A stretch of DNA of 64,000 nt from Rhodomicrobium sp. R_RK_3 (GCF_002198715.1 NZ_MWLK01000006.1:183293-247292), one strand, 5' to 3'; positions 8,607-17,854 are shown, counted from the stretch's first letter. Notes: generated from the sequence alone by a model not told the origin. Made by a program: numbers and translations.

Positions 8607-8713
8607 CGCAGCCAGGTCCCCTCTCCCATGGGGGAGAGGGTTAGGGCGAGGGGGTCATGCCTAACCGATAGTTTTAACCCCTCACCCCGGCACGCTGACG
8701 CGCGCCGCCCTCT
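8607..8713 (+). repeat. Dispersed palindromic repeat, family II (copy 1)
   Basis: A roughly 107-base intergenic element starting CGCAGCCAGGTCCC, containing the near-palindrome CTCTCCCATGGGGGAGAG, then ACCGATAG, then ACCCCTCACCC. It aligns over its whole length with the reverse complement of 38829-38950. It lies downstream of frc, in non-coding sequence. Confidence 0.7.
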
Positions 8714-8775
8714 AGGCTGCGGCGGTTACAGACGCCGGGAATGATCGCGGCGCCTGCGGACCGGTTCCCGCGAAA

Positions 8776-10026
8776 TCAGACAGCCTGAGCTTCGTGAAGC
8801 TTCTTGATGTGCTCCTCGGAATAGCCGAGTTCCGCCAGGACTTCCGACGTGTGCTCGCCGAGCAGCGGCGATCCGGTGATCTCGACCTTCATGTCGGAGA
8901 ACTTGATCGGGCTGCCGACCGTCAGGTACTTGCCGCGCACCTTGTGATCGACTTCGGCAATGGTGCCCGACGCACGCAGCGAGGGATCGACCGACAGCTC
9001 CTTCATCGACAGGACCGGCGCGCAAGGGATGTCGTATTTGCGCAGGATGTCGACCGCCTCGAACTTGGTCTTGTCGGAAAGCCAGGCCTCGATGGTCTCG
9101 AAGATCTCGACGATATGCGGCTGGCGGGCCTGCGCCGTCGCGTAGGCCGGATCGGTCTTCCATTCCGGCTTGCCGATGGCGTCGGCGATCGGCGCCCAGG
9201 CATGGCCCTGGATGGTGAAGTAGATATAGGCGTTCGGGTCGGTCTCCCAGCCCTTGCACTTCAAAACCCAGCCCGGCTGGCCGCCGCCGCCCGCATTGCC
9301 GCCGCGCGGCACCACGTCGGTGAACTGGCCGTGCGGATATTGCGGGTACTCCTCGAGATAGCCGACCTTATCGAGGCGCTGCTGGTCGCGCAGCTTGACG
9401 CGGCACAGGTTCAGGACGCTGTCCTGCATCGAGGCGGCGACCTTCTGGCCCCGGCCGGTGATGTCGCGCTGGCGCAGGGCGGCGAGGATGCCGATGGCCA
9501 GATGCATCCCGGTGTTCGAATCGCCGAGGGCGGCGGCGCTGATGGTGGGCGGGCCGTCCCAGAAGCCGGTCGTCGAGGCCGCGCCGCCGGCGCATTGGGC
9601 GACGTTCTCATAGACCTTCAGGTCGTCGTAGTGGTGGCCGTCGGAAAAGCCCTTCACCGAGGCAAGGATCATCTTCGGGTTCAGCTCCAGGATGCGCTCC
9701 CAGGTGAAGCCCATGCGGTCGAGCGCGCCGGGGCCGAAATTCTCGACCATGACGTCGGAGACGCGGATCAGCTTCTCCAGCACTTCCTTGCCCTCCGGCT
9801 TCTTGGTGTCGAGGGTCAGCGAGCGCTTGTTGGAGTTCAGCATGGTGAAATAGAGCGCGTCGGCGTCGGGGATGTCGCGGAGCTGGGCGCGGGTCACGTC
9901 GCCCGAGCCGGGGCGTTCCACCTTGATGACGTCGGCGCCGAACCAGGCCAGGAGCTGGGTGCAGGCGGGACCGGCCTGCACATGGGTGAAGTCGATGATC
10001 TTGATGCCGTCTAATGCTTTGGTCAT
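8776..10026 (-). CDS. frc: Formyl-CoA:oxalate CoA-transferase
   Basis: Class III CoA-transferase of 416 residues that moves CoA from formyl-CoA to oxalate, giving oxalyl-CoA for Oxc. The catalytic aspartate falls exactly at residue 169 (LGDSNTGMH), as in Oxalobacter FRC, and the mobile glycine loop GGGGQ is at 246-250. The N-terminal [19 protein letters not shown] and KVERPGSGD segments are typical of the family, and the length matches (about 425 usual). It is the last gene of the GntR-oxc-frc operon, 39 bases after oxc. Cytoplasmic. Together with Oxc it turns oxalate into formate and CO2. Identification is strong because both catalytic elements and the neighbour agree. Confidence 0.95.
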   Translation of the reverse strand: MTKALDGIKIIDFTHVQAGPACTQLLAWFGADVIKVERPGSGDVTRAQLRDIPDADALYFTMLNSNKRSLTLDTKKPEGKEVLEKLIRVSDVMVENFGPGALDRMGFTWERILELNPKMILASVKGFSDGHHYDDLKVYENVAQCAGGAASTTGFWDGPPTISAAALGDSNTGMHLAIGILAALRQRDITGRGQKVAASMQDSVLNLCRVKLRDQQRLDKVGYLEEYPQYPHGQFTDVVPRGGNAGGGGQPGWVLKCKGWETDPNAYIYFTIQGHAWAPIADAIGKPEWKTDPAYATAQARQPHIVEIFETIEAWLSDKTKFEAVDILRKYDIPCAPVLSMKELSVDPSLRASGTIAEVDHKVRGKYLTVGSPIKFSDMKVEITGSPLLGEHTSEVLAELGYSEEHIKKLHEAQAV

Positions 10027-10065
10027 TGCGGTTCCTTGTCGTTCCTGTCTGTTTGCCGCGCCGGT

Positions 10066-11973
10066 CTATTTCTTGCGGTTCACGACGCTTTGCGGGTTGA
10101 GATTGCCGATGCGGCCGCTTTCGGTGCCGGCGGCAGGGTCGATGACGGCATTGATGAGGGTCGGCCTGCCCGAGTCCATGGCGGCATCGACCGCGCGCTT
10201 CAGCTCGTCCGGGGTCGTCACATTGACGCCGACGCCGCCGAAGGCTTCCATCATCTTGTCGTAGCGCGAGCCCTTGACGAAGACGGTGGTGCCGGGATCG
10301 CGGCCGGTCGGGTCGGTGTCGAGGCCGCGATAGATGCCGTCATTGTTGAAGATGACGACGCAGACCGGCAGGTTGTACCGGCAGATGGTCTCGACCTCCA
10401 TGCCGGAGAAGCCGAAGGCCGAGTCGCCCTCGACCGCCAGCACCGGCTTGCCGGTCTCGATGGCCGCGCCGACCGCGAAGCCCATGCCGATGCCCATCAC
10501 GCCCCAGGTGCCGACGTCCAGGCGCTTGCGCGGCTGGTACATGTCGATGACGCCGCGCGCCAGATCCAGCGTGTTGGCGCCTTCATTGACCAGGATGGCG
10601 TCGGGCCGCTCCTTGATGACCGCGCGCAGGGCGCCAAGCGCGCCGTGGAAATCCATCGGCGAACGGTTGTTCATCAGGCGGGGCGCCATCTTGGCGATGT
10701 TCTCTTCCTTCTTGGCATTGATGGCGCCGGTCCATGCGGCCGGAGCGGGCGCCCAATCGGCGCCGAGGCCATCGAGCAGCGCCGAGACGCAGGAGCCGAT
10801 ATCGCCGACGAGCGGCGCGGCGATCTCGACATTGGAGTCCATCTCCTTCGGCTCGATGTCGATCTGGATGAACTTCTTCGGCGCCTCACCCCAGGTCTTG
10901 CCCTTGCCGTGCGACAGCAGCCAGTTCAGCCGCGCGCCGACCAGCAGCACGACGTCGGACTGGGCGAGCACGGTCGAGCGCGCCGCGCCCGCGCATTGCG
11001 GATGGGTGTCGGGCAGGAGGCCCTTGGCCATGCTCATCGGCAGGAACGGGATGCCGCTCTTTTCGACGAACTGGCGAATTACGTCGTCGGCCTGGGCGTA
11101 AGCGGCGCCCTTGCCGAAGATGATGAGCGGGCGCTTGGCGCTTTTCAGCACATCCAGCGCGCGCTTGACGGCATCTTTGCCGGGGATCTGGGCCGGGGCC
11201 GCGTCGATGACCTTGACCAGCGATTTGGCGCCCGCCTCGCCGTCCATGACCTGCGAGAACAGCTTTGCCGGCAGGTCGAGATAGACGCCGCCCGGACGGC
11301 CGGACACCGCCGCGCGGATGGCGCGGGCGATGCCGATGCCGATATCGGCCGCATGCAGCACGCGGAAGGCGGCCTTGCAGAGCGGCTTGGCGATGGCGAG
11401 CTGGTCCATCTCCTCATAGTCGCCCTGCTGCAGGTCGACGATCTCGCGCTCGGATGAGCCGGAAATCAGGATCATCGGGAAGCAGTTGGTCGTCGCATTG
11501 GCGAGCGCTGTGAGGCCGTTGAGGAAGCCGGGCGCCGACACCGTGAGGCAGACGCCGGGCTTCTTGGTCAGGAAGCCGGCGATGGCGGCGGCGTTGCCGG
11601 CATTCTGCTCATGCCGGAACGAGATCACGCGGATGCCCGCCGCCTGCGCCAGACGGCCGAGATCGGTGATCGGAATGCCGGGCACGCCGTAGATGGTCTC
11701 GATACCGTTCAGCTTCAGCGCGTCGATGACGAGGTGGAAGCCGTCGGTCAGCTCGGCTTCGGCCTTGGGTTTCGGCCCGATGCCGAGCGGATAGGATGCC
11801 GGGACGAACGCCTTGGCCGGTCCCGTCCCGCGCGCGATGCCGAGCGGATAGGAGGCGGGGATGAAACCCGCCGCGCCATTGGCCGCGGGGGCTGCCGGTG
11901 CGGGCGCCGCGGGGGACTCCTGCGCGGTCGTCGGTTCGGGCCCCGCCGATTGCCTCTTCGCGAAAAAGTTCAC
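10066..11973 (-). CDS. oxc: Oxalyl-CoA decarboxylase with N-terminal extension
   Basis: Thiamine-diphosphate-dependent enzyme (635 residues) converting oxalyl-CoA to formyl-CoA and CO2. The family core begins at ELTDGFH (about residue 74); the cofactor-activating Glu is in SFRHEQNAG (residue 122) and the ThDP/Mg motif runs from [10 protein letters not shown] to VIFNNDG. The start is taken as GTG 11973 because GGGAGGA lies 6 bases before it; the frame stays open to 12141 but that part overlaps the regulator gene. Compared with Oxalobacter Oxc (about 568 aa) there are about 66 extra N-terminal residues: an Ala/Pro-rich stretch and two copies of F(I/V)PASYPLGI at 37-46 and 56-65. The extension is read directly; its role is unknown. 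Confidence 0.93.
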   Translation of the reverse strand: MNFFAKRQSAGPEPTTAQESPAAPAPAAPAANGAAGFIPASYPLGIARGTGPAKAFVPASYPLGIGPKPKAEAELTDGFHLVIDALKLNGIETIYGVPGIPITDLGRLAQAAGIRVISFRHEQNAGNAAAIAGFLTKKPGVCLTVSAPGFLNGLTALANATTNCFPMILISGSSEREIVDLQQGDYEEMDQLAIAKPLCKAAFRVLHAADIGIGIARAIRAAVSGRPGGVYLDLPAKLFSQVMDGEAGAKSLVKVIDAAPAQIPGKDAVKRALDVLKSAKRPLIIFGKGAAYAQADDVIRQFVEKSGIPFLPMSMAKGLLPDTHPQCAGAARSTVLAQSDVVLLVGARLNWLLSHGKGKTWGEAPKKFIQIDIEPKEMDSNVEIAAPLVGDIGSCVSALLDGLGADWAPAPAAWTGAINAKKEENIAKMAPRLMNNRSPMDFHGALGALRAVIKERPDAILVNEGANTLDLARGVIDMYQPRKRLDVGTWGVMGIGMGFAVGAAIETGKPVLAVEGDSAFGFSGMEVETICRYNLPVCVVIFNNDGIYRGLDTDPTGRDPGTTVFVKGSRYDKMMEAFGGVGVNVTTPDELKRAVDAAMDSGRPTLINAVIDPAAGTESGRIGNLNPQSVVNRKK

Positions 11974-12005
11974 GCTAGTCCTCCCATGTTTTGAATGCGT
12001 TGTTG

Positions 12006-12692
12006 CTAGTTCAGATCGACATATCTGGCGACATGGTCGCGCAGCATCAGCGTGTGCTCGCGCACCAGGCGCTCGGCGCGGTCGCCGTCTCGCCGCTCCA
12101 GCACGGCGACGATCTGCGAGCGGTCCTCGACGCAGCGGCACGCCAGATCCCGGTCGCCGATGATGCGGTGCCGGATGGCGCGCATGTGAAAGAACAGGCC
12201 ATTGGTGATATCGCTGATATAGGAGCTGCGGCTCGCCTCGATGATGGCCTGATGGAAACGGATATGGGCATGGCTGTAGGCGCCTAAATCCTCGGGCATG
12301 CCGGTTAGCGCGCGCGGGTCGACCAACGCGTGCAGCGCCTCGATGTCGGCGTCGCTGGCGACCTCGGTGACGAGGCGCGCCGCCGTGCTCTCCAGCGCCG
12401 CCCAGACCGCGATCATGTCGAGGATTTCAGCCTTGGTCTTCCTGACGATGAAGATGCCGCGCCGGGCGACGATCTTGACCAGGCGCTCATTGTCGAGCAG
12501 CGCCAGCGCCTGCCGCAGCGGCGTCCGCGACACCCCGAAGCGCGCCGACAGGTCGCGCTCGTCGAATTTTAGCTCGGCGTCGGGCGCGTAAATATCCATC
12601 TGCACGATCGCCGCCTTCATGGCGTCGTAGGCACGCTCCCTGAGGCTGACAGCGCCGCCGAGCGGACCGATATTCAGGCGATTCTCGGACAT
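12006..12692 (-). CDS. GntR-family (FCD subgroup) regulator of the oxalate operon
   Basis: Transcription factor of 228 residues. An N-terminal winged helix (about 15-80; [31 protein letters not shown]) is followed by an all-helical FCD ligand domain (about 95-220) with the metal-binding style residues in HIRFHQAI and RAIRHRII / REHTLM. FCD regulators usually bind carboxylic acids; oxalate, formate or glyoxylate are reasonable ligands here but this is inference. The gene is first in the operon, 32 bases ahead of oxc. A perfect palindrome 41 bases upstream of its start fits autoregulation. Confidence 0.88.
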   Translation of the reverse strand: MSENRLNIGPLGGAVSLRERAYDAMKAAIVQMDIYAPDAELKFDERDLSARFGVSRTPLRQALALLDNERLVKIVARRGIFIVRKTKAEILDMIAVWAALESTAARLVTEVASDADIEALHALVDPRALTGMPEDLGAYSHAHIRFHQAIIEASRSSYISDITNGLFFHMRAIRHRIIGDRDLACRCVEDRSQIVAVLERRDGDRAERLVREHTLMLRDHVARYVDLN

Positions 12693-12732
12693 GAGCCTGG
12701 GTTGCCTCGCACGTTACCATGGCATACGGTAT

Positions 12733-12744
12733 TTGGTATACCAA
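12733..12744. promoter_or_regulatory. Putative GntR/FadR-type operator
   Basis: TTGGTATACCAA is a perfect 12-base palindrome of the TGGTNNACCA kind bound by FCD-type GntR proteins. It lies 41-52 bases upstream of the regulator start. A nearby related half site (GCATACGGTAT at 12722-12732) may belong to the same operator. Function is inferred from form and position. Confidence 0.6.
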
Positions 12745-12880
12745 GATGGCGGCGCGCGCAAGGTGTCGCGCCCTTCGGGTGAGAAATTTTGTTCGCGGGT
12801 CCGATGGATTCGGGGTGGGGAAGTGCCGTCAGGTCGCGGCATGAGGGGTCAGCCGGCGCGCCTCCAACCACCCCCTCTTG

Positions 12881-12988
12881 TCGTCCCCGCAAAAGCGGGG
12901 ATCCAGTAAAAGGGCAAAGCAAACAGTGATTGCTCAGGTTGAAATGCGAATGCTGCGGAGTACTGGATTCCTGCCTTCGCGGGAATAA
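12881..12988. repeat. Inverted-repeat (MITE-like) intergenic element
   Basis: Two imperfect 28-base arms face each other: 12881-12908 (CGTCCCCGCAAAAGCGGGG then ATCCAGTA) and 12961-12988 (TACTGGAT then TCCTGCCTTCGCGGGAATAA). Each arm is itself a hairpin and the inner ends ATCCAGTA/TACTGGAT are perfect complements. About 52 bases lie between. The arrangement is of the common rhizobial palindromic repeat type. The rest of the 329-base gap between the regulator and tag shows no gene. Confidence 0.6.
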
Positions 12989-12989
12989 C

Positions 12990-13006
12990 AAAAAAGGCGA
13001 AAGCCT
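12990..13006 (-). terminator. Weak intrinsic terminator of tag
   Basis: On the minus strand AGGC-TTTC-GCCT is followed by a run of T. The stem is only four pairs, so the call is tentative, but it lies 15 bases past the tag stop. Confidence 0.35.
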
Positions 13007-13021
13007 AGCCCTCGACTTAGT

Positions 13022-13609
13022 TCACTTCAACTTCGGCATCATCTTCGAGCACGGCTCCTGCCGGTGGCAGTGCATCATGTGGTCGTTAACCATGCCGACC
13101 GACTGCATCATGGCATAGACCGTCGTCGGCCCGACGAAGCGGAAGCCGCGCGCCTTCAAGGCCTTGGAGATGGCGCGGCTGACCGGCGTCTCCGGCGGGA
13201 TCTGGCCCAAATTCGTGAAGCGGTTCTGCACCGGCTTGCCATCGACGAAATCCCACAGGAAGGAGGCGAGGCTCTGCTGCTCCGACAGGGCGAGATAAGC
13301 CTGCGCGTTGGTCACCGCCGCCTCGACCTTCTGCCGATGCCGGATGATACCGGGATCACCCATCAGCGCAGCCCGTTTCTCCGGACCGTAAGCGGCGATC
13401 TTCTCCGCGTCGAAATTGTCGAAGACGCGGCGGAAATGCTCGCGCTTGCGCAGGATGGTGATCCAGGACAACCCGGCCTGAAAGCCCTCGAGGACGATCT
13501 TCTCGAACAGCGCGCGGCTGTCGCCTTGCGGCACGCCCCATTCCTTGTCGTGGTACTCGACATAGATCGGCTCGCTGCCCGCCCAGCCGCATCGCACCAG
13601 CTCGCTCAC
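13022..13609 (-). CDS. tag: DNA-3-methyladenine glycosylase I
   Basis: Base-excision enzyme of 195 residues removing 3-methyladenine from alkylated DNA. The TAG family signature is clear: RCGW and YHDKEWG near the start (zinc ligands Cys and His), the HhH core LFEKIVLEGFQAGLSWITIL, and the C-terminal NDHMMHCHR with the second pair of zinc-site residues. Length is usual (about 187-200). Its ATG overlaps the TGA of ygfZ (ATGA at 13606-13609), so the two are translationally coupled. Confidence 0.93.
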   Translation of the reverse strand: MSELVRCGWAGSEPIYVEYHDKEWGVPQGDSRALFEKIVLEGFQAGLSWITILRKREHFRRVFDNFDAEKIAAYGPEKRAALMGDPGIIRHRQKVEAAVTNAQAYLALSEQQSLASFLWDFVDGKPVQNRFTNLGQIPPETPVSRAISKALKARGFRFVGPTTVYAMMQSVGMVNDHMMHCHRQEPCSKMMPKLK

Positions 13610-14496
13610 GCCCGCACCCCGCCTGCCGGGACGTCGTAGCTCGCCCAGGCCGGGCGGCTCGCCGTCAGAGTCACCTCGCCGACGCGCAAGGGGATGCCAT
13701 GGCGGGCGGCTTCGTCGATGCGGTCGAGCCGGACCATGGCGATGCCGCGCGTGCCGTCCATCGAGCCGAGCGTGCCGACCGGGAATTCGCCGGCCCGGAT
13801 TTCGGCGCCGGACAGGTCGAGCGGGGCGCTGGCCTCGATGGCGGCGATGCGGGTCTTGGCCGTGCCCCGGTGGTGCATCCGCGAGACGACCTCCTGACCG
13901 ACATAGCAGCCCTTCTCGAAATCGACGCCGTGCAGATCGTCGTAGCAGGCCTCGTGCGGAAAGCTCTCGCCATAGGCGTAGTCGAGGCCGCCCTGCGGCA
14001 CGGCGAGCGCGACGCGGTGGCTGTGATAGAGCGTGTCGCCCCCGGCGCGGTCGCCGAAATGATGCGGCTGGCCGGGATCGGCTTCGAGAATGAGCCGCTC
14101 GCCGAGCGGAGCGAAGCGTGGATCGGCATAGGCGGCGATGAAGGCGTCATTGCCTTCGCGCGGCTCGTCGCCCCAGGCTGCCGCGACCGCCAGCTCAGCC
14201 GAGCGGTCTGCCAGTTCGACCTTGGCGCGCAGACGGTACATGGTCAGCCGCTTCAAAAGCGTCTCGGCCTGCTCCTTGACGCAGTCGAGCCAGAGCGTTT
14301 CGCCGTCGCGGACATAGATCAGGAAGTCGAACAGGATCTTGCCCTGCGGCGTCAGCAGGCCCGCGAACACCGCCTGCCCGGGCTCGGCGCGCTCGACATC
14401 ATTGGTGACGAGGCCGGACAGGAAGCTTGCCGCCTCCGGGCCCCGCAGCTCGATCACGCCCCGGTCGGGCAGCAGGCTGATTTGGCTATAAGACAT
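13606..14496 (-). CDS. ygfZ: YgfZ/GcvT-type folate-binding protein
   Basis: A 296-residue tetrahydrofolate-binding protein that supports assembly or repair of certain iron-sulfur proteins. The hallmark KGCYVGQEVVSRMHHRG (conserved K-G-C-Y-x-G-Q-E with the functional Cys) is present near residue 195, and the GcvT-like N-terminal fold starts at RGVIELRGPEAASFLSGLVT. Cytoplasmic. It is upstream of, and overlaps, tag. Confidence is high from the motif. Confidence 0.92.
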   Translation of the reverse strand: MSYSQISLLPDRGVIELRGPEAASFLSGLVTNDVERAEPGQAVFAGLLTPQGKILFDFLIYVRDGETLWLDCVKEQAETLLKRLTMYRLRAKVELADRSAELAVAAAWGDEPREGNDAFIAAYADPRFAPLGERLILEADPGQPHHFGDRAGGDTLYHSHRVALAVPQGGLDYAYGESFPHEACYDDLHGVDFEKGCYVGQEVVSRMHHRGTAKTRIAAIEASAPLDLSGAEIRAGEFPVGTLGSMDGTRGIAMVRLDRIDEAARHGIPLRVGEVTLTASRPAWASYDVPAGGVRA

Positions 14497-14572
14497 GCGC
14501 GATCCCTAAATGCCGTCTTCTCTACTATGACAGTTGACGGCGAGGCGCAATCGAAGCCCCACGCTGGGAGCA

Positions 14573-14929
14573 TCAACCGCCCATCTTGTCCGGAGGTTTC
14601 GGCGCCGTGTCGTCCGGGCGCGGGCGGCGCGGCGGCGTGGTCGGGGCACCCTTGGTGATCACCGCGACCGGATCGCTCGCATCCATCGAAGCGGCGATCG
14701 CCTCGTCGAGCTTGCGCTCCTCATGCGGCTCCTCCTCATTCTCGTCCGCCGGCGCATCATCGTCGCCCTCGCGCGGCGGCGCGGTCGGCTCGCCTTTCGA
14801 GACGGCTGAGACCGGATCGCTCGCGACCATGGAATCGGCGATCGCCTCGTCCAGCCAATATTCCTTGTGCGGCTTATCGTTCGGGTCCGGCGGATCGCCG
14901 GGCGTTTTGTTGCGGTGCTCGCTCATCAT
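14573..14929 (-). CDS. Small acidic protein with an internal duplication
   Basis: An approximately 118-residue charged, Pro/Asp/Glu-rich protein, likely disordered. Two copies of a segment of about 30 residues are seen: LDEAIADSMVASDPVSAVSK followed by GEPTAPPR, and LDEAIAASMDASDPVAVITK followed by GAPTTPPR. The LDEAI-x-x-S-x-x-ASDP motif recurs in many small alphaproteobacterial proteins, often stress-linked, with no known activity. A TTG, an ATG (14929) and a second ATG are in a row; AGG lies five bases before the ATG at 14929. It is divergent from the dihydroorotase gene. Confidence 0.65.
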   Translation of the reverse strand: MMSEHRNKTPGDPPDPNDKPHKEYWLDEAIADSMVASDPVSAVSKGEPTAPPREGDDDAPADENEEEPHEERKLDEAIAASMDASDPVAVITKGAPTTPPRRPRPDDTAPKPPDKMGG

Positions 14930-15030
14930 CAAACCTATATGTTGTGAGCTGCGCGTTGAACTAGGCGGCGCGCGCGTCTATCCATAGGGATCAAACGGGC
15001 CTCACGGCTCCTCGTTCCAGACGGCATCTC

Positions 15031-16368
15031 ATGGCACAGCTCTACGACCTCGTCCTTCGCGGCGGCACCATCGTCAACCAGGACGGCATCGCCGCCGCCG
15101 ATCTCGGCATTCGCGGCGGCCGCATCTCGCATATTGGCACTGTTGCGGAGGGGGCGGCGGGCGAAAGCTTCGACGCGTCCGGCCTGCATATCCTGCCCGG
15201 CGTGATCGACAGCCATGTGCATTTTCGGGAGCCGGGCGGCGAGGAGTGCGAGGATCTGGAGAGCGGCAGCCGGGCGGCGGTGCTCGGCGGCGTCACCGCC
15301 GTTTTCGACATGCCCAATACCGATCCGGCGACGGTGAACGCAGAGACTTTGGCGGACAAGGTGAAGCGGGCGCGCGGCCGGATGTACTGTGACTTCGCCT
15401 TCTACCCCGGCGCCACGCCGCATAATATCGAGGAGCTGGCGACGCTCGAGCGGCTGGAAGGCGCGGCCGGGATCAAGGTGTTCATGGGCTCCTCGACGGG
15501 CGATCTGCTGGTCGATGACCCTGCCCTGCTGCGGCGGCTGCTGGCGGTGGTCGGGCGGCGCGTCGCCTTCCACTGCGAGGACGAGGCGCGGCTGAATGCG
15601 CGGAAGGGCCTGCGCCGCGAGGACGATCCCGCCAGCCATTCGGAATGGCGCGACCCGAAAGCGGCGGTCATGGCGACGCAGTTGCTCCTGCAATTGGCGC
15701 GGGAAGCTGGCAAGCGCATCCACATCCTGCATGTCTCGACGGCGGAGGAGATGACGCTGATCGCCGCCAATCGCGATCTGGCGACGGCGGAAGTGACGCC
15801 GCATCATCTGATGCTGGTCGCGCCGGACGCCTATGAACAGCTCAGCACCCGCGCTCAGATGAACCCGCCCTTGCGCGGCGAGGCCGAGCGCACCGCCTTA
15901 TGGGAAGGCCTGCGCCAGGGCGTGGTCGATACGATCGGCTCGGACCATGCGCCGCATAGTCTGGCGGCGAAGGCGAAACCCTATCCGGCCTCGCCCTCGG
16001 GGATGCCGGGGGTGCAATCGACGGTGCCTTTGATGCTCGACCGGGTGAATGCCGGCGCGCTGAGTTTGCCGCGCTTCGTCGACCTGACCAGCGCCGGCCC
16101 CGCGCGCGTCTACGGCATCGTGGGCAAAGGACGGATCGCACTCGGTTATGACGCGGATCTGACGGTGGTCGACATGCAGGCGGAGCGGGTGATTACGAAT
16201 GCCGCCAGCGCCAGCCGCTGCGGCTGGACGCCTTATGACGGCTGGACGGTCAAGGGCTGGCCGGTGGCGACACTGGTGCGCGGCCGCGTGGTGATGCGCG
16301 AGGGTGAAATCACCGCCGAGGCGGACGGGCAGCCGGTCCGGTTCGGCGAGGCGCTGGCGCGGGGTTAG
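15031..16368 (+). CDS. pyrC: Dihydroorotase-family amidohydrolase
   Basis: Zinc metallo-hydrolase of 445 residues, class I dihydroorotase/allantoinase family, closing or opening a cyclic amide in pyrimidine synthesis. The first metal site H62-V-H64 with FREPG, the carbamylated-lysine segment GIKVFMGSSTG, metal His in FHCED and LHVST, and the final TIGSDHAPH aspartate are all present. Sequence style (EPGGEECEDLESGSRAAVLGG) is that of dihydroorotases annotated PyrC, although a hydantoinase- or allantoinase-type substrate is not excluded. It is not near other pyrimidine genes in this window. Confidence 0.82.
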   Translation: MAQLYDLVLRGGTIVNQDGIAAADLGIRGGRISHIGTVAEGAAGESFDASGLHILPGVIDSHVHFREPGGEECEDLESGSRAAVLGGVTAVFDMPNTDPATVNAETLADKVKRARGRMYCDFAFYPGATPHNIEELATLERLEGAAGIKVFMGSSTGDLLVDDPALLRRLLAVVGRRVAFHCEDEARLNARKGLRREDDPASHSEWRDPKAAVMATQLLLQLAREAGKRIHILHVSTAEEMTLIAANRDLATAEVTPHHLMLVAPDAYEQLSTRAQMNPPLRGEAERTALWEGLRQGVVDTIGSDHAPHSLAAKAKPYPASPSGMPGVQSTVPLMLDRVNAGALSLPRFVDLTSAGPARVYGIVGKGRIALGYDADLTVVDMQAERVITNAASASRCGWTPYDGWTVKGWPVATLVRGRVVMREGEITAEADGQPVRFGEALARG

Positions 16369-16432
16369 GTTCGATGAGCTGAAACCCAGCCGCAGCCCGT
16401 CCGACTCGGAACAACTGGCAACTCAGAAAATA

Positions 16433-16545
16433 TTCTCCGTCGCCCCGGCCGTCAGAGCCGGGGCCTACTCGCCTCCCCTCTTGCCGCAGTGCTCGCGGAT
16501 CGGCCATTGGGTCCCGGCGCACCGCTTCGCGGTGTCCGGGACGAC
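16433..16545 (-). repeat. Dispersed palindromic repeat, family I (copy B, inverted)
   Basis: A 113-base composite of two hairpins: CGCCCCGGCCGTCAGAGCCG at one end and a GTCCGGGACGAC / GTCCCGGC pair at the other, joined by a spacer with TTGCCGCAG. Its reverse complement aligns with 31145-31255. It fills most of the 243-base gap between two convergent genes. Confidence 0.75.
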
Positions 16546-16611
16546 GAGTGGGAGAGGCATCGCGAATGCGCTGGGGCGCGGGCTGCCTTGGAGCGCACTG
16601 CGCCCCGCCCC

Positions 16612-17586
16612 TCAAATCGCCCGGGTCGAAAACTCGCCCTTGGGGCGGAAGCGCACGAGGTAGCGCGGTACGATGGTCTCCAGCGCTTGCGGCTCGATGC
16701 CGAGCGTCTGCAGGGTGCGCGCCTCGGAGACGGCTTCCTCGCTGACGACATTGTCGACCTGCAACATCCGCACCTGATCGAGGGTCAGCGGCGCATTGGG
16801 TAACACTTGCAGGATCGCACCCTGGAGCTTGGCCAGCCAGAAGGGCAGCGGGAAATAGGGCCGCTTGCGCTCAGTATATTCGGCGACGAGGTCGAGCAGT
16901 TCGCGGAACGTGTAGACGGCGGGGCCGCCCAGCTCATAGGGCACGCCGGGCCGAGCACGGCCGTCGAGCCCGGCGATGACGGCGCGCGCCACATCGGCGA
17001 CATAGACCGGCTGGAAGCGCGTGCGACCGCCGCCGATCAGCGGCATGAAGGGCGACAAGCGCGACAAAGAGGCGAAGCGGTTGAAGAAATCATCCTCCGG
17101 CCCGAACACGATCGAGGGGCGCAGAATGCTGGCGGTCGGAAAGGCGGCGCTGACCAGATCCTCGCCCTCGCCCTTGCTGCGGGCATAGGCCGACGGGCTC
17201 GACCGGTTCGCACCGATGGCCGAGATATGGACGAGCGCCCGGGCGCCCGCCTCCCGCGCCGCGCGCGCGACGACACCCGCGCCCTCGGCCTGGATGGCGC
17301 GGAAATTCTGCTTGCCCGAGGCTTGCAGGATGCCGACGAGATTGACGACGCCGTCCGCACCTTCAGCGGCGCGCCGGACCGAGGCCGGGAAACGCAGATT
17401 GGCCTGCACCGGGTGGATCTGGCCGACGCTGCCGAGCGGCTGCAGGAAGCCGGCCAGATGCGGCTGGCGCACCGCGACGCGGACGCGGCAGCCGGTGCGC
17501 GCGAGCGCCTGCACCACATAGCGCCCGAGAAAGCCCGAGCCGCCGAACACCGTCACCAAGGTCGAGCTGTTGAGCGTGATGGCCAT
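16612..17586 (-). CDS. Complex I NDUFA9-like NAD(P)-binding protein
   Basis: A 324-residue atypical (extended) SDR with Rossmann motif VFGGSGFLGRYV near the start and the segments HISAIGA, YARSKGEGE and LRPSIVFGPEDDFFNRFA typical of the NDUFA9 subfamily, the alphaproteobacterial relatives of a mitochondrial complex I accessory subunit. It probably binds NAD(P)H and may serve quinone or respiratory-chain functions; no nuo genes are present nearby. It ends next to a family I repeat. Confidence 0.85.
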   Translation of the reverse strand: MAITLNSSTLVTVFGGSGFLGRYVVQALARTGCRVRVAVRQPHLAGFLQPLGSVGQIHPVQANLRFPASVRRAAEGADGVVNLVGILQASGKQNFRAIQAEGAGVVARAAREAGARALVHISAIGANRSSPSAYARSKGEGEDLVSAAFPTASILRPSIVFGPEDDFFNRFASLSRLSPFMPLIGGGRTRFQPVYVADVARAVIAGLDGRARPGVPYELGGPAVYTFRELLDLVAEYTERKRPYFPLPFWLAKLQGAILQVLPNAPLTLDQVRMLQVDNVVSEEAVSEARTLQTLGIEPQALETIVPRYLVRFRPKGEFSTRAI

Positions 17587-17854
17587 GGCTGATCCGTCTT
17601 TTCGTTTGTTGAGCGATCGCGCGGAAGAATCCCCGCATTCCGCTTACACTGGCAGACACCACTTTGTGAAGCGCCGATGCGGCAGGTGCGGCTTTGGGCG
17701 CAGGATTGGGCGTTGAAACATGGTCGGGCAAGCCGGCGGCACGACCCGCCAATTGCCGCGGCGCTACCTCCCGGTTGCGAGAGCTCGGCGCAAAGGGCCC
17801 CGACCCAGCGGGCCGACGCGCGCCGCCCTTTCTCCATCGGACCGTAGGAGGCCG

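Noticed and set aside
8580..8720. Repeat blocks considered as a CRISPR array
   Set aside because: Repeats are palindromic, spread over the window and not regularly spaced with unique spacers.
15031..16368. Allantoinase as the product
   Set aside because: Motifs are common to the superfamily, and no purine degradation genes are nearby; dihydroorotase remains the better label.
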